A stretch of 64,000 nucleotides of DNA. Origin: Nocardia takedensis NBRC 100417 (GTDB lineage Bacteria > Actinomycetota > Actinomycetes > Mycobacteriales > Mycobacteriaceae). Numbering within the stretch: position 1 is the stretch's first letter; each line of letters opens with the position of its first letter. Under the pieces are notes generated by a model. It did not search any database, was not told where the DNA came from, and was given only the letters and a program-made list of their open reading frames with translations. Below are positions 52,494 through 61,013 of the stretch, one piece after another. A program made the position numbers and the translations under genes. Location: positions 1 through 64,000 of the forward strand of contig NZ_BAGG01000093.1 in the NCBI RefSeq assembly GCF_000308695.1, in the 5' to 3' direction.

Positions 52494-52528
52494 CGAGCCC
52501 CGGTACTCCCCGTGAGTGCCGGGGCTCG
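52494..52528 (+). terminator. Hairpin terminator downstream of rpmB
   Basis: CGAGCCCCGGTACTC (52494-52508) pairs with GAGTGCCGGGGCTCG (52514-52528) around a 5-base loop, with one G-U pair. It lies about 120 bases after the rpmB stop and just before the next gene's ribosome site. Confidence 0.75.
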
Positions 52529-52552
52529 TTCGTGCGCCGGGAGGCCCGCGTC

Positions 52553-53047
52553 GTGACCGACCCGCGCATCGTCGCCCTGGACACCGAGCACACCCGCGCC
52601 CTGGCCGAATGCCATATCGACTGCTGGCGCGAGGCGTACGCGGATCTGGTGCCGCGTCACGTGCTGGACGCCTTCGACCTCGACCGACGCGCCGCCCAGT
52701 GGGAACGCACCCGGGCCCGCGATCCGGGTGACACCTGGGTGGCCTTGGTCGAGCAGGTCGTGGTCGGCTTCGCCAACACCCGTGTCCCGCGCGACGATCC
52801 GCCCGCCGCCGACCGGGAACTCGGCGCGCTGTACGTGCGCTCCCCTTGGTACGGCACCGGTCTGGCCGACGCGCTGCTCGATCGCGTGCTGACGCCGCGC
52901 CTGTCCCATTCGCTGTGGGTCTTCGCCGAGAATCCACGCGCCCGCGCTTTCTACCGGCGGCGCGGTTTCGTCGCCGACGGTGCGCGCCGGATCGAGGATT
53001 TCAGTCCCGCCGAGATGGTGCGGATGGTGCGGGCCGTTCCGCTGTGA
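52553..53047 (+). CDS. GNAT family N-acetyltransferase
   Basis: The 164-residue protein has the GNAT fold: AECHIDCWREAYADLVP, then LGALYVRSPWYGTGLADALLD for the acetyl-CoA loop and FAENPRARAFYRRRGFVADG near the C-terminus. The substrate is unknown. GTG 52553 has GGGAGG eight bases upstream; the earlier GTG 52532 precedes that site. Confidence 0.88.
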   Translation: MTDPRIVALDTEHTRALAECHIDCWREAYADLVPRHVLDAFDLDRRAAQWERTRARDPGDTWVALVEQVVVGFANTRVPRDDPPAADRELGALYVRSPWYGTGLADALLDRVLTPRLSHSLWVFAENPRARAFYRRRGFVADGARRIEDFSPAEMVRMVRAVPL

Positions 53048-53073
53048 CTCGGGCGCGGCTAGGGTTGGCGATC

Positions 53074-53862
53074 ATGACCTCCTCCGACAGAACCGAATAC
53101 GTCAGCGAAGAAAACGGCGTTCTCCGCATCACGATCGCCACCGCCGGCCGCGGCACCTCGATGGACTTCGGCGGCATCAACGCGGGAACCGCCGCGCTGC
53201 GTGCCCGTCGCGGTGATCTCGGCGCGGTCCTGCTCACCGGTTCGGGAGCGAATTTCTGCGCGGGCGGCGACGTGCGCGGGTTCGCCGAGGCGGCCGACCG
53301 CGGCGTGCACATCCACGGACTCGCCACCGACCTGCACGATTTCGTGCGCGCCCTGGACTCCTGCCCCGCCCCCGTGATCGCCGCCGTGCACGGCTGGGCG
53401 GCGGGCGCGGGAATGAGCCTGGTGCTCGCGGCCGATATCGCGATCGGCGGCGAATCCACCAAGCTGCGGCCCGCCTACCCCGGCATCGGCCTGAGCCCGG
53501 ACGGCGGCATGTCCTGGACACTGCCGCGCGTCGTCGGGTGGGGCCGCGCCAGGGAGATCCTGCTCACCGACGCGGTGCTCGACGCCGAAGAGGCGCGAGA
53601 CCTGGGCATCCTCAGCCGGATCGTCGCCGACGACGCGGTGTTGGCCGAAGCCGAGGCGCTCGCGGTCGCGGTGGCCGCCGGGCCGCGCACCACGCACGCG
53701 AGCATCAAGGCGTTGCTGCGCCGCTCGCCCGCCGCCACGTTGAGCGAACAACTCGACAGCGAACGCCAGAACATCACCGCCGCCGCCGCGGGACCGACCG
53801 GACGCGAAGGCGTCGACGCGTTCGTCGCCAAGCGCAAGCCGGACTTCACCGGGCTCACCTGA
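53074..53862 (+). CDS. Enoyl-CoA hydratase/isomerase (crotonase) family protein
   Basis: The 262-residue protein has the crotonase fold: LTGSGANFCAGGDVRGF for the oxyanion hole, AVHGWAAGAGMSLVLAADIAI and GIGLSPDGGMSWTLPRVVG. The positions that are Glu144 and Glu164 in rat hydratase appear as Ser and Tyr in a by-eye alignment, so simple hydratase activity is doubtful; isomerase or another crotonase reaction is possible. ATG 53074 is used, about 26 bases after the GNAT stop. The convergent gene ends 12 bases beyond its stop. Confidence 0.85.
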   Translation: MTSSDRTEYVSEENGVLRITIATAGRGTSMDFGGINAGTAALRARRGDLGAVLLTGSGANFCAGGDVRGFAEAADRGVHIHGLATDLHDFVRALDSCPAPVIAAVHGWAAGAGMSLVLAADIAIGGESTKLRPAYPGIGLSPDGGMSWTLPRVVGWGRAREILLTDAVLDAEEARDLGILSRIVADDAVLAEAEALAVAVAAGPRTTHASIKALLRRSPAATLSEQLDSERQNITAAAAGPTGREGVDAFVAKRKPDFTGLT

Positions 53863-53874
53863 CCGCGCGGCGGT

Positions 53875-54750
53875 TCAGTCGCGCACGCGCAGCACGAAAT
53901 TCGCGACGGCGTCGGTGAACGCGTCGTTGTCGTCGCCCGCCGCGGTGTGCGCCGCGCCGCCGATCTCGACCATCTCCGCGTGCGGCACCAATTCCAGGAA
54001 GGCCGCCGCGCCTTCGGGACTGACCACGTCCGAACGCATTCCGCGCACCAGCAGCACCGGGATGGTCAAGGTGCGCGCGGCGGTCTCCATCACCTCGGTC
54101 ATGGTCTCGGGATCGGCGACGCGGCCCGAGAGCATGTCCGGATCCCAGTGCCAGTACCAGCGGCCCTCGCGTTCGCGCAGATTGCGCAGCAGACCGTCGG
54201 TGGACTTCGGGCGCGGCCGGTGCGGCATATAGGCGGCGACGGCGTCGGCGGCCTGCTCGACGGTGTCGAATCCGTCGCGGTGCCTGCTCAGGAAGCCGAT
54301 GACCCGGTCGACGCCCTCCGCCTCGGGCCTGGTGACGATGTCGACCAGTACCAGCGCCGCGATGCCGGCCTCGCCGGGCGCGGCCGCGGTGAGCAGGCCG
54401 GTGATTCCGCCCATGCTCGCGCCGACCACGACGGCGGGACGCTCCGGCGTCGCGCCGAGTTGTTCGAGGACCGCGAGCAGGTCGGCGACCATGCTCGCGC
54501 GACTGTAGTCGCGATCCTCGGCCCACGCGCTGTCGCCGTGGCCGCGCGCGTCGAGGGTGACCACCCGCATCCCCGCCAGCCCCAGCTTCGCGCCGGTCTG
54601 CTTCCAGGAATGTCGGGTCTGCCCGCCGCCGTGCAGGAACACCACCAGCGGGCCGTCCTCGGGACCGAAGTGGTCCGCGGCCAGGTCGATCCCGCCCTTC
54701 CCGCGCAGCCGCAGCCGGACCGGTTCGAGCAAGTAGTTCGCATTACTCAC
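53875..54750 (-). CDS. Alpha/beta hydrolase
   Basis: The 291-residue protein has the alpha/beta hydrolase fold: VVFLHGGGQTRHSW for the oxyanion strand, nucleophile elbow GASMGG (Ser at about 111), Asp in the later VLLVRGMRSD region, and a C-terminal His in GAAHTAAGDDN. Substrate unknown; esterase, lipase or epoxide-type activity fits. GTG 54750 is used. Confidence 0.87.
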   Translation of the reverse strand: MSNANYLLEPVRLRLRGKGGIDLAADHFGPEDGPLVVFLHGGGQTRHSWKQTGAKLGLAGMRVVTLDARGHGDSAWAEDRDYSRASMVADLLAVLEQLGATPERPAVVVGASMGGITGLLTAAAPGEAGIAALVLVDIVTRPEAEGVDRVIGFLSRHRDGFDTVEQAADAVAAYMPHRPRPKSTDGLLRNLREREGRWYWHWDPDMLSGRVADPETMTEVMETAARTLTIPVLLVRGMRSDVVSPEGAAAFLELVPHAEMVEIGGAAHTAAGDDNDAFTDAVANFVLRVRD

Positions 54751-54808
54751 GATCCGAGGATCGCACAGTACCGATCCGGTCCGGCGCGGACCTCGCGGAA
54801 GAGCCCGG

Positions 54809-55063
54809 TCAGCAGTTCAGGCGGGTGCCGCTGAAGGTGTTCTGGAACAGGCAGGTGACCTTGGCGTTCACGCCCGAGGAGATGGTCGAGGACCCGGTCG
54901 AGGTGAACTCCTCGCCCACGGGGACGGCGGTGGTCGCGGCGTCGGCGGGTTCGAGCTGCAACGGCGCGGCGTTCGCGGCGGCGGCGCCACCGGCCAGCGC
55001 GGCGCACAGGGCCAGGGTGGCGGTGGTTCCGCGCACGGCCCGGCGGACGGTCTTGTCGGACAT
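54809..55063 (-). CDS. Small secreted protein (84 aa)
   Basis: The peptide has a twin-Arg-like basic start, a hydrophobic core (TATLALCAALAGGAAAANA) and an Ala-rich cleavage region near residue 32. The mature part has about 52 residues and a final cysteine pair region (CLFQNTFSGTRLNC) that could form a disulphide. ATG 55063 has GAGGAG nine bases upstream. No family is recognised. Confidence 0.7.
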   Translation of the reverse strand: MSDKTVRRAVRGTTATLALCAALAGGAAAANAAPLQLEPADAATTAVPVGEEFTSTGSSTISSGVNAKVTCLFQNTFSGTRLNC

Positions 55064-55133
55064 GGATAGGGCTCCTCACTTGTTGCGGTCGAGCGGTAAA
55101 GCGGCCCGGTCGGCGCCGGACGGTGGGGGTGGG

Positions 55134-55817
55134 TCAGGGCAGCCGCCAATCGACGGGTTCGGCGCCCAGTTCGTCGAGCAGTTCGTTGACCCGGGAGAAC
55201 GGCCGGGAACCGAAGAAGCCGCGCGAGGCCGACAGCGGCGAGGGATGCGCGGATTCGATATAGGGGACTTCGGCGGCCGACAGCGTCGGCTTCAGGGTGC
55301 CCGCGTCCTTGCCCCACAGGATCGCGACCAGCGGTTCGTCCCGATCGACCAAGGCGCGAATGGCCTGTTCGGTCACCGCTTCCCAGCCCTTGCCGCGGTG
55401 CGAGGCGGGCTGCCCGGGCGCGACGGTCAGGACGCGGTTCAGCAGCAGCACCCCCTGATCCGACCACGGACTCAGGTCACCTGTCGAGGGTGTCGGGTGG
55501 CCGAGATCCTTGGCGAGTTCGGTGAAGATGTTGGCCAGGCTGCGCGGCACGGGCTTGACGTCGGGGGCGACCGAGAAGCTGAGCCCCATCGCGTGACCGG
55601 GGGTCGGATACGGATCCTGGCCGACGATCAGCACGCGAACGGCGTCGAAGGGACGTTGGAAAGCGCGTAACACGTTCTCGCCGGCGGGTAGATAGCCGCG
55701 CCCCGAGGCGTTCTCGGCCCGCAGGAATTCCCCCATCTCGGTGATCCGATCGGCGACCGGCGCCAACGCCCGCGCCCAACCTGGATCGATGATTTCCGAC
55801 AGTGGTTTCGCACCCAT
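55134..55817 (-). CDS. ung: Uracil-DNA glycosylase
   Basis: The 227-residue enzyme removes uracil from DNA. It has the catalytic motif GQDPYPTPGHAMGLSFS with Asp and the leucine-loop HPSPLSASRGFFGSRPF. ATG 55817 is the usual start; the longer frame is basic and unlike Ung. It lies immediately downstream of thiL in the same direction, as in mycobacteria. Confidence 0.96.
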   Translation of the reverse strand: MGAKPLSEIIDPGWARALAPVADRITEMGEFLRAENASGRGYLPAGENVLRAFQRPFDAVRVLIVGQDPYPTPGHAMGLSFSVAPDVKPVPRSLANIFTELAKDLGHPTPSTGDLSPWSDQGVLLLNRVLTVAPGQPASHRGKGWEAVTEQAIRALVDRDEPLVAILWGKDAGTLKPTLSAAEVPYIESAHPSPLSASRGFFGSRPFSRVNELLDELGAEPVDWRLP

Positions 55818-55828
55818 GACCGCACAAC

Positions 55829-56929
55829 CTATCGTGGCTCGGACTCGCCCGCCGAGCCTGCCCCGTCGAAGGATTCCCATCCGAGTGACCCGCTGTGCGC
55901 GACTCCGTCGACGGTGACGCCGTGACCTGCGCACACGCGTCCGATGACGAGCCATCCCGCGGGCGGTCGCACGCCCGAGGGCCAGGTGGCCGCGAAGGCG
56001 TGCTCCTCACCGCCCGCCAGGATCCATTGCGCCGCATCGGCATCCAGGGCCGCCGCGATCGACTCCAGCGCGGGATCGCCCAGCGCGGCGGAATCCAGGT
56101 CGACGCGCACCCCCGAGGCGCGCGCGATATGCCCCAGGTCGGCGAGCAGTCCGTCGGAGACGTCGGTCAGCGCGGTCGGCCGCGCGCCCGCGGCGGGCAG
56201 GTCGAGCACCGCGGCGTAGGGCGGACGCGGAACACGGTGCGCGGCAACCGCGTCGGCGAACCTGTCGGCTCCGGCCTCGGCGCTCAACACCGCCAGACCG
56301 GCCGCCGACCACCCGAGCCGGCCCGCGACCGCGACCGTATCGCCCTCGCGTGCCCCCGATCTGGTGATCGGCGCGCGGCCGCACAGGTCGCCGAAGGCCG
56401 TCACGGAGATCACCAGGTCCGCCGAGCGCACCAGGTCACCGCCCGCGACGGACGCGCCCAGATCCGTCGCCGCCGACCACAGCCCTTCGGCCAGACCGTC
56501 GATCACCGCCAACGGCGTATCGGACGGACAACCCAGCGCCACCGTGAACGCCGTCGGCGCCGCACCCATCGCGACCACGTCCGCCGCGTTCTGCGCGATC
56601 GCCTTGCGGCCGACATCGCGCGGGCTCGACCAGTCCAGCCGGAAATGGCGGCCCTGCACGAGCATGTCGGTGCTCACCACGAAACGACCGTCCGGCGCGG
56701 CGACCAGCGCGGCGTCGTCACCGGGGCCCAGCAGCACCGCGGGCGCGTCCGCCCGGCCCGCGTTAATTCGGTCGATCAGCGCGAACTCGCCCAGCTCACC
56801 GACCGTCCTCGGCTCCGCGCCCTCGCTGATGACCCGGCCCCTCTCACGCGCTCGGCCCCGTCCGGCCGCAGGTGCCGTACGGGCGGGAATCGGCTCGACG
56901 GTACCCTGTCCAGGGCAATCGAGGCCCAC
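55829..56929 (-). CDS. thiL: Thiamine-monophosphate kinase (start uncertain)
   Basis: ThiL phosphorylates thiamine monophosphate. The conserved part runs from TVGELGEFALIDRI through LLGPGDDAAL, VSTDMLVQGRHFRLDW, AQNAADVVAMGA, GDLVRSADL and DVSDGLLADLGH to the C-terminus. The expected start, just before ISEGAEPRTVG, reads GTC ATC with GAGAGGGG about eight bases ahead, so no ATG, GTG or TTG lies there. The nearest in-frame start upstream is GTG 56929, which gives 366 residues with a 35-residue extension of low complexity. Either that start, a non-canonical start, or a sequence error is possible. Confidence 0.85.
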   Translation of the reverse strand: MGLDCPGQGTVEPIPARTAPAAGRGRARERGRVISEGAEPRTVGELGEFALIDRINAGRADAPAVLLGPGDDAALVAAPDGRFVVSTDMLVQGRHFRLDWSSPRDVGRKAIAQNAADVVAMGAAPTAFTVALGCPSDTPLAVIDGLAEGLWSAATDLGASVAGGDLVRSADLVISVTAFGDLCGRAPITRSGAREGDTVAVAGRLGWSAAGLAVLSAEAGADRFADAVAAHRVPRPPYAAVLDLPAAGARPTALTDVSDGLLADLGHIARASGVRVDLDSAALGDPALESIAAALDADAAQWILAGGEEHAFAATWPSGVRPPAGWLVIGRVCAGHGVTVDGVAHSGSLGWESFDGAGSAGESEPR

Positions 56930-56990
56930 CGAACCCGCGCGCGACCCCGCGGCGAACCGGGTGCGACGACGCGAAAGAAGGTCAACAGCG

Positions 56991-57614
56991 ATGGCGGCGG
57001 ACAACGACTCGTCCAAGCCCACCGACGACGGCGAGGGTGACGACGAGGACCGCGCCACGCGGGCAGAGGCGGACGGTGCGGGCGGGTACTCCCCCGCGCT
57101 GATCGCGACGGCGGTGGCGCTGCCCGTCGTCCTGATCGTCGGCATCCTGGTCGCCGCCGTGATGGCCGCGCGGATGCCCGCCGAACGCGAACCGCTCGCG
57201 TTGGGGCCGGTGCCCGCGCCCGCCGCCGACGGCCCCGCCTGCACCGCGTTGCTGCCCGCCCTGCCCGCCGATCTCGGCGACTACACCAAATCCCAACTGG
57301 TCGAACCGGCCCCGCCCGCCACCCGGGCCTGGCAACCCGTCGACGGCGGCGAGGCCATCGTGCTGCGCTGCGGCCTGGATCGGCCACTCGAATTCAACCG
57401 GGCCTCGCCGTTGCAGGTGGTCAACGGGGTGCAGTGGTTCGAGGTGCGCGATCCGGCGGCCACCTCCGCCACCTGGTTCGCCGTCGACCGCGAGACCTAC
57501 ATCGCCCTCACGGTGCCCGACGGGTCCGGCCCCACCCCGTTGCAGACGGTCTCCGACACCCTGACCGCGACGCTCCCGGCCCGTCCGCTCGATCCCGGCC
57601 CGCTGCCGAACTGA
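56991..57614 (+). CDS. DUF3515 membrane protein (Rv2980-like)
   Basis: The 207-residue protein has an acidic cytoplasmic N-terminus, one membrane segment (about 37-60, ALIATAVALPVVLIVGILVAA) and an extracytoplasmic DUF3515 domain with two cysteines. Conserved sequence includes VLRCGLDRPLEF and VNGVQWFEV. It neighbours thiL and ddl in mycobacteria. The function is unknown. ATG 56991 has AAGAAGG upstream. Confidence 0.88.
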   Translation: MAADNDSSKPTDDGEGDDEDRATRAEADGAGGYSPALIATAVALPVVLIVGILVAAVMAARMPAEREPLALGPVPAPAADGPACTALLPALPADLGDYTKSQLVEPAPPATRAWQPVDGGEAIVLRCGLDRPLEFNRASPLQVVNGVQWFEVRDPAATSATWFAVDRETYIALTVPDGSGPTPLQTVSDTLTATLPARPLDPGPLPN

Positions 57615-57631
57615 CTCGATCCCGACCCGCT

Positions 57632-57757
57632 CACCGTCATGTCGATCCCGGACAGGTGCTGGGCGTCCGGTCGCGTGTCGAGCACCTCGGAGGCCGGCAG
57701 GATCATGCCCGCGCAGGACCCGTAGGCGGGCATCCCGTCGCGAAGTCGCTGCCGAAC
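57632..57757 (-). pseudogene. pdxT (glutaminase subunit) gene fragment between direct repeats
   Basis: On the reverse strand about 42 codons read VRQRLRDGMPAYGSCAGMIL, then a stretch ending IDMTV, the central block of PdxT with its nucleophile Cys in GSCAG. The match begins and ends abruptly; the usual RRNAFGRQ after MTV is missing. CGCTGCCGAACTGAC at 57601-57615 and 57747-57761 flanks the block as a 15-bp direct repeat. A full pdxT gene would be about 190-200 codons, so this is a dispersed fragment. Confidence 0.75.
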
Positions 57758-57835
57758 TGACCGGTCGGCCCTGCCGTCCGCTCACCGCGCCCCGTCACAC
57801 GAGGCCGTGCGCAGCCCACGAGTGACGCGCGCGGT

Positions 57836-58927
57836 TCAGCGCAGGCCGGTGCCCCGCGCCATCGCGGTCTCGATGAGCACCGACACCAGTTTCGCGTAGT
57901 CGATCCCGCTGGCCTCCCACATGCGGGGGTAGAGCGAGATCGCGGTGAAGCCGGGCATGGTGTTGATCTCGTTGAGGACCGGGCCGTTCTCGGTGACGAA
58001 GAAGTCGACGCGCGCGAGCCCTTGGCAGTCCAGGGCGCGGAAGGCGCGGACGGCCAGGTCGCGGATCTGCTCGGAGGTGTCGTCGTCCAGGTCGGCGGGG
58101 ACGTCGAATTCGCAGACGTCGTCGACGTATTTGGTGTCGAAGTCGTAGAACCCGCTCGCCTCGGCCGCGGGCATGCGGATCTCGGCGACCACGCTGGCCT
58201 CGACGCGGCCGTCCGGGAATTCCAGTACACCGCATTCGACCTCGCGCCCGACGATGCCCGCCTCGACGATGACCTTCGGGTCGTGGGCGCGCGCCCTCGC
58301 GATCGCGGTGTCCAGGTCGGCCCAGTCGGCGACTTTGGTGATGCCGATGGAGGATCCGGCGCGCGCGGGCTTGACGAAGACGGGCAGGCCGAGGTGGTCG
58401 CGCTGGGCCGCGGTCAAGGTCTCCACACCGGGGCGCAGCACGATCTGGGTGCCGATGGGCAGACCTTCGGCGGCGAACAGTTTCTTGGTGAATTCCTTGT
58501 CCATGCCCGCCGCGCTGGCCAGCACGCCGGGGCCGACGTAAGGAATGCCCGCGAGTTCGAGCATTCCTTGTAAGGTGCCGTCCTCGCCGAAGGGACCGTG
58601 CAGGATCGGGAAGACGACGTCGACCGCGCCGAGCGCGACGTCCGGATCGTCGAGGGCGACCAGTCGACCGCCGAGACCGGGGTCGGCGGCCAGGGTGAGG
58701 GCGGTGCCGGAACCGTCCACGGAGGGCAGTTCGCCGCCGCGCAAGCCGAGCGCGGCGACCTCGGTGCTGCCGAGCACCCAACTGCCGCCGGTGGTGATGC
58801 CGATCGGCACGGCCTCGTACTTCTCCGGATCGAGGTTGCGCAGCACGCTGCCCGCCGACACACACGAGACGGCGTGTTCGTTGCTGCGCCCGCCGAATAC
58901 CACAGCCACTCTGATCCGATTGGTCAT
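57836..58927 (-). CDS. ddl: D-alanine--D-alanine ligase
   Basis: The 363-residue enzyme makes D-Ala-D-Ala for peptidoglycan. It has FGGRSNEHAVSCVSAGSV at the N-terminus, the ATP-grasp FVKPARAGSSIGITKV, REVECGVLEFPDGRVEAS, and LARVDFFVTENGPVLNEINT. GTG/ATG candidates before MTNRIRV were rejected. ATG 58927 has AGGT upstream. A 23-bp minisatellite ends only about 20 bases before the start codon. Confidence 0.96.
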   Translation of the reverse strand: MTNRIRVAVVFGGRSNEHAVSCVSAGSVLRNLDPEKYEAVPIGITTGGSWVLGSTEVAALGLRGGELPSVDGSGTALTLAADPGLGGRLVALDDPDVALGAVDVVFPILHGPFGEDGTLQGMLELAGIPYVGPGVLASAAGMDKEFTKKLFAAEGLPIGTQIVLRPGVETLTAAQRDHLGLPVFVKPARAGSSIGITKVADWADLDTAIARARAHDPKVIVEAGIVGREVECGVLEFPDGRVEASVVAEIRMPAAEASGFYDFDTKYVDDVCEFDVPADLDDDTSEQIRDLAVRAFRALDCQGLARVDFFVTENGPVLNEINTMPGFTAISLYPRMWEASGIDYAKLVSVLIETAMARGTGLR

Positions 58928-58946
58928 GTTCGAAAACCTACCCGTC

Positions 58947-59084
58947 CCCACCGCGTGGCACGCGTCATGCCCACCGCGTGGCACGCGTCATGCCCACCGC
59001 GTGCCACGCGTCATGCCCACCGCGTGCCACGCGTCATGCCCACCGCGTGCCACGCGTCATGCCCACCGCGTGCCACGCATGACG
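58947..59084. repeat. Minisatellite: six tandem 23-bp units upstream of ddl
   Basis: Units begin at 58947, 58970, 58993, 59016, 59039 and 59062. Units 1 and 2 have GCGTGGCACGC at the centre, units 3 to 5 GCGTGCCACGC, and unit 6 ends in a variant (CACGCATGACG). Each unit contains the near-palindrome and an ACGCGT site. The array lies between gpsA and ddl, both leftward, and so in the ddl leader. Copy number likely varies between strains. Confidence 0.95.
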
Positions 59085-59148
59085 ACCTCGGCGCGGCACC
59101 CGCGAGGACTCCGGCGTCGCACACGCGTACCGCGCGGCCGAGGGCGGC

Positions 59149-60162
59149 TCACTCCGGTTTGATGCGCCTGCCCAGCAGGTTGCCGACCGCCTCGGCCACC
59201 GACATCTTCTCGTGGCACACCTGGTGCACCGCCTCGGTGAGCGGCATCTCCACCCCGGTGGCGGCGGCCAGCGCCCGCACCGAGGTGCAGGATTTGACGC
59301 CTTCGGCGACCTGGCCGTGGGTGGCCTGCTGCGCGGCCTCCATCGACCCGCCCGCGCCGAGGACGTGTCCGAAGCTGCGATTGCGCGACAGCGGCGAGGT
59401 GCAGGTGGCGACGAGGTCGCCGACGCCCGCCAGGCCGGCCAGCGTGACCGGTTCCGCGCCGAGCGCGACGCCCAGGCGGATGATCTCGGCCAGTCCGCGG
59501 GTGATGAGGCTGGCGATCGAGTTGTCGCCGAGTCCCATACCCGCCGCGATGCCGCAGGCCAGCGCGATCACGTTCTTGCACGCGCCGCCGATCTCGCAGC
59601 CGATGACGTCGGTGTTGGTGTAGGGCCGGAAGTAGCCGTTGGCGCTGGCCCGCTGCAAGGCCACCGCCCGGGAACCGTCGGTGCACGCGATGACGGTCGC
59701 GGCGGGCTGTTCGCCGGCGATCTCCTTGGCCAGGTTCGGTCCGGACAGGACCGCGATGCGGTCGGCGTCGGCCCCGGTGACCTCGCCGATCACCTGACTC
59801 ATCCGCAGCAGCGTCCCCGTCTCGATGCCTTTGGCCAGACTGAGCAGGCTCGCGTCGTGGTGGGTGGTCGCGGCGGCGATCGCGCCTTTCCAGTGTTCGA
59901 GGTTGCCGCGCAGTGACTGCGAGGGCACGGCGAGCACGACGATGTTCGCCCGGTCCAGCGCCTCGGCGTGGTCGGCGGTGGCCGACAGTCCGGCGGGCAG
60001 GGCGACATCGGGCAGGTAGAACGGATTGCGATGGTCGGTGGCGATGGCTTCGGCGACCTCGGGTCGTCGCGCCCAGATCGTCACCTCGGTCCCGGCGTCC
60101 GCCAACACTTTCGCGAACGCCGTGCCCCATGAGCCCGCACCAAGTACCGCCGCCCTCGTCAT
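59149..60162 (-). CDS. gpsA: Glycerol-3-phosphate dehydrogenase [NAD(P)+]
   Basis: The 337-residue enzyme makes sn-glycerol-3-phosphate for phospholipids. It has the dinucleotide motif VLGAGSWGTAFAKVLADAG at the start, LSGPNLAKEIAGEQPAATV, VIGCEIGGACKNVIALACG with the catalytic Lys, and MGLGDNSIASLITRGLAE. ATG 60162 is used. It is divergent from the fbiD gene and precedes the minisatellite and ddl. Confidence 0.97.
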   Translation of the reverse strand: MTRAAVLGAGSWGTAFAKVLADAGTEVTIWARRPEVAEAIATDHRNPFYLPDVALPAGLSATADHAEALDRANIVVLAVPSQSLRGNLEHWKGAIAAATTHHDASLLSLAKGIETGTLLRMSQVIGEVTGADADRIAVLSGPNLAKEIAGEQPAATVIACTDGSRAVALQRASANGYFRPYTNTDVIGCEIGGACKNVIALACGIAAGMGLGDNSIASLITRGLAEIIRLGVALGAEPVTLAGLAGVGDLVATCTSPLSRNRSFGHVLGAGGSMEAAQQATHGQVAEGVKSCTSVRALAAATGVEMPLTEAVHQVCHEKMSVAEAVGNLLGRRIKPE

Positions 60163-60256
60163 CCGCCCAGGATGCCATCCGCGCCGGTCCCGGCTGCGCG
60201 ATACCCCCGAAAGACACCGCACGCGCGGGCGCGGACGGGCGTGGAAGTATTGGCTC

Positions 60257-60931
60257 ATGCGTCCGCACGCCGTGCACGCCGTGATCGCGGTGAAGAATCT
60301 GGATCGGGCCAAGAGCCGCCTGGCCGATCGGCTGCGCCCGGAGCACCGGGCCCGATTGGTGCTGGCCATGCTCGCCGACACGGTGACCGCCGCCAACGGC
60401 GTCGCGGCGATCCGCTCGGTCACGGTGGTCACGCCCGATCCCGAGGTGGCCGCGCTGGCGGGCGAACTGGGCGCGAACGTGCATCCGGAGCCGCTGATCT
60501 CGGATCTGAACGCCGCGCTGGGCGACGCCGCCGAGGCGTTGCGGCGCGCGCACGGCGCGGTGGAGTTGCTGGCGTTGCAGGCCGACCTGCCCGCGCTGCG
60601 TTCGCGGGAGTTGGCGGCGATGGTGGCCGCGGCCCCCGCGGGCCGTCGGTCGGTGGTGGTCGACCACACCGGATCCGGTACGGCGGCGCTGTTCGCGGGC
60701 GGTGGCGCGGTGGCGCTGGATCCGCGCTTCGGCCCCGGTTCGGCGCGCGCGCACCTCGCGGCGGGGGCGGTCGATCTCGACGGCCACTGGCCGGGGCTGC
60801 GCCTGGACGTCGACACGGCGGAAGACCTGGACAGTGCGCTGACACTGGGCGCGGGCCGGTCGACGCGCGCTCTCCTGGGCGACATCGGCTGGTCCGGTGC
60901 CGTTCACGAGGCCGTTCGCGGCGTGTGCTAG
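60257..60931 (+). CDS. fbiD: 2-phospho-L-lactate / phosphoenolpyruvate guanylyltransferase (coenzyme F420 synthesis)
   Basis: The 224-residue enzyme (CofC/FbiD family) activates phosphoenolpyruvate or phospholactate with GTP in F420 biosynthesis. It has the nucleotidyltransferase start VIAVKNLDRAKSRLADRL, LALQADLPALRSRELAAM and FGPGSARAHLAAG. The position between gpsA and ppk matches mycobacterial Rv2983. ATG 60257 is used. Confidence 0.93.
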   Translation: MRPHAVHAVIAVKNLDRAKSRLADRLRPEHRARLVLAMLADTVTAANGVAAIRSVTVVTPDPEVAALAGELGANVHPEPLISDLNAALGDAAEALRRAHGAVELLALQADLPALRSRELAAMVAAAPAGRRSVVVDHTGSGTAALFAGGGAVALDPRFGPGSARAHLAAGAVDLDGHWPGLRLDVDTAEDLDSALTLGAGRSTRALLGDIGWSGAVHEAVRGVC

Positions 60932-61013
60932 AGGATCGCCACCGCTTTCGAGGTACCCGAACAATCCCGGTGTCGGGGTGCGTCGGCCCCCCGGAGTGAG
61001 GGATGATCGACGT

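Noticed and set aside
58947..59084. CRISPR-like array
   Set aside because: Units are contiguous 23-bp tandem copies with no spacers and no cas genes nearby, so it is a minisatellite.
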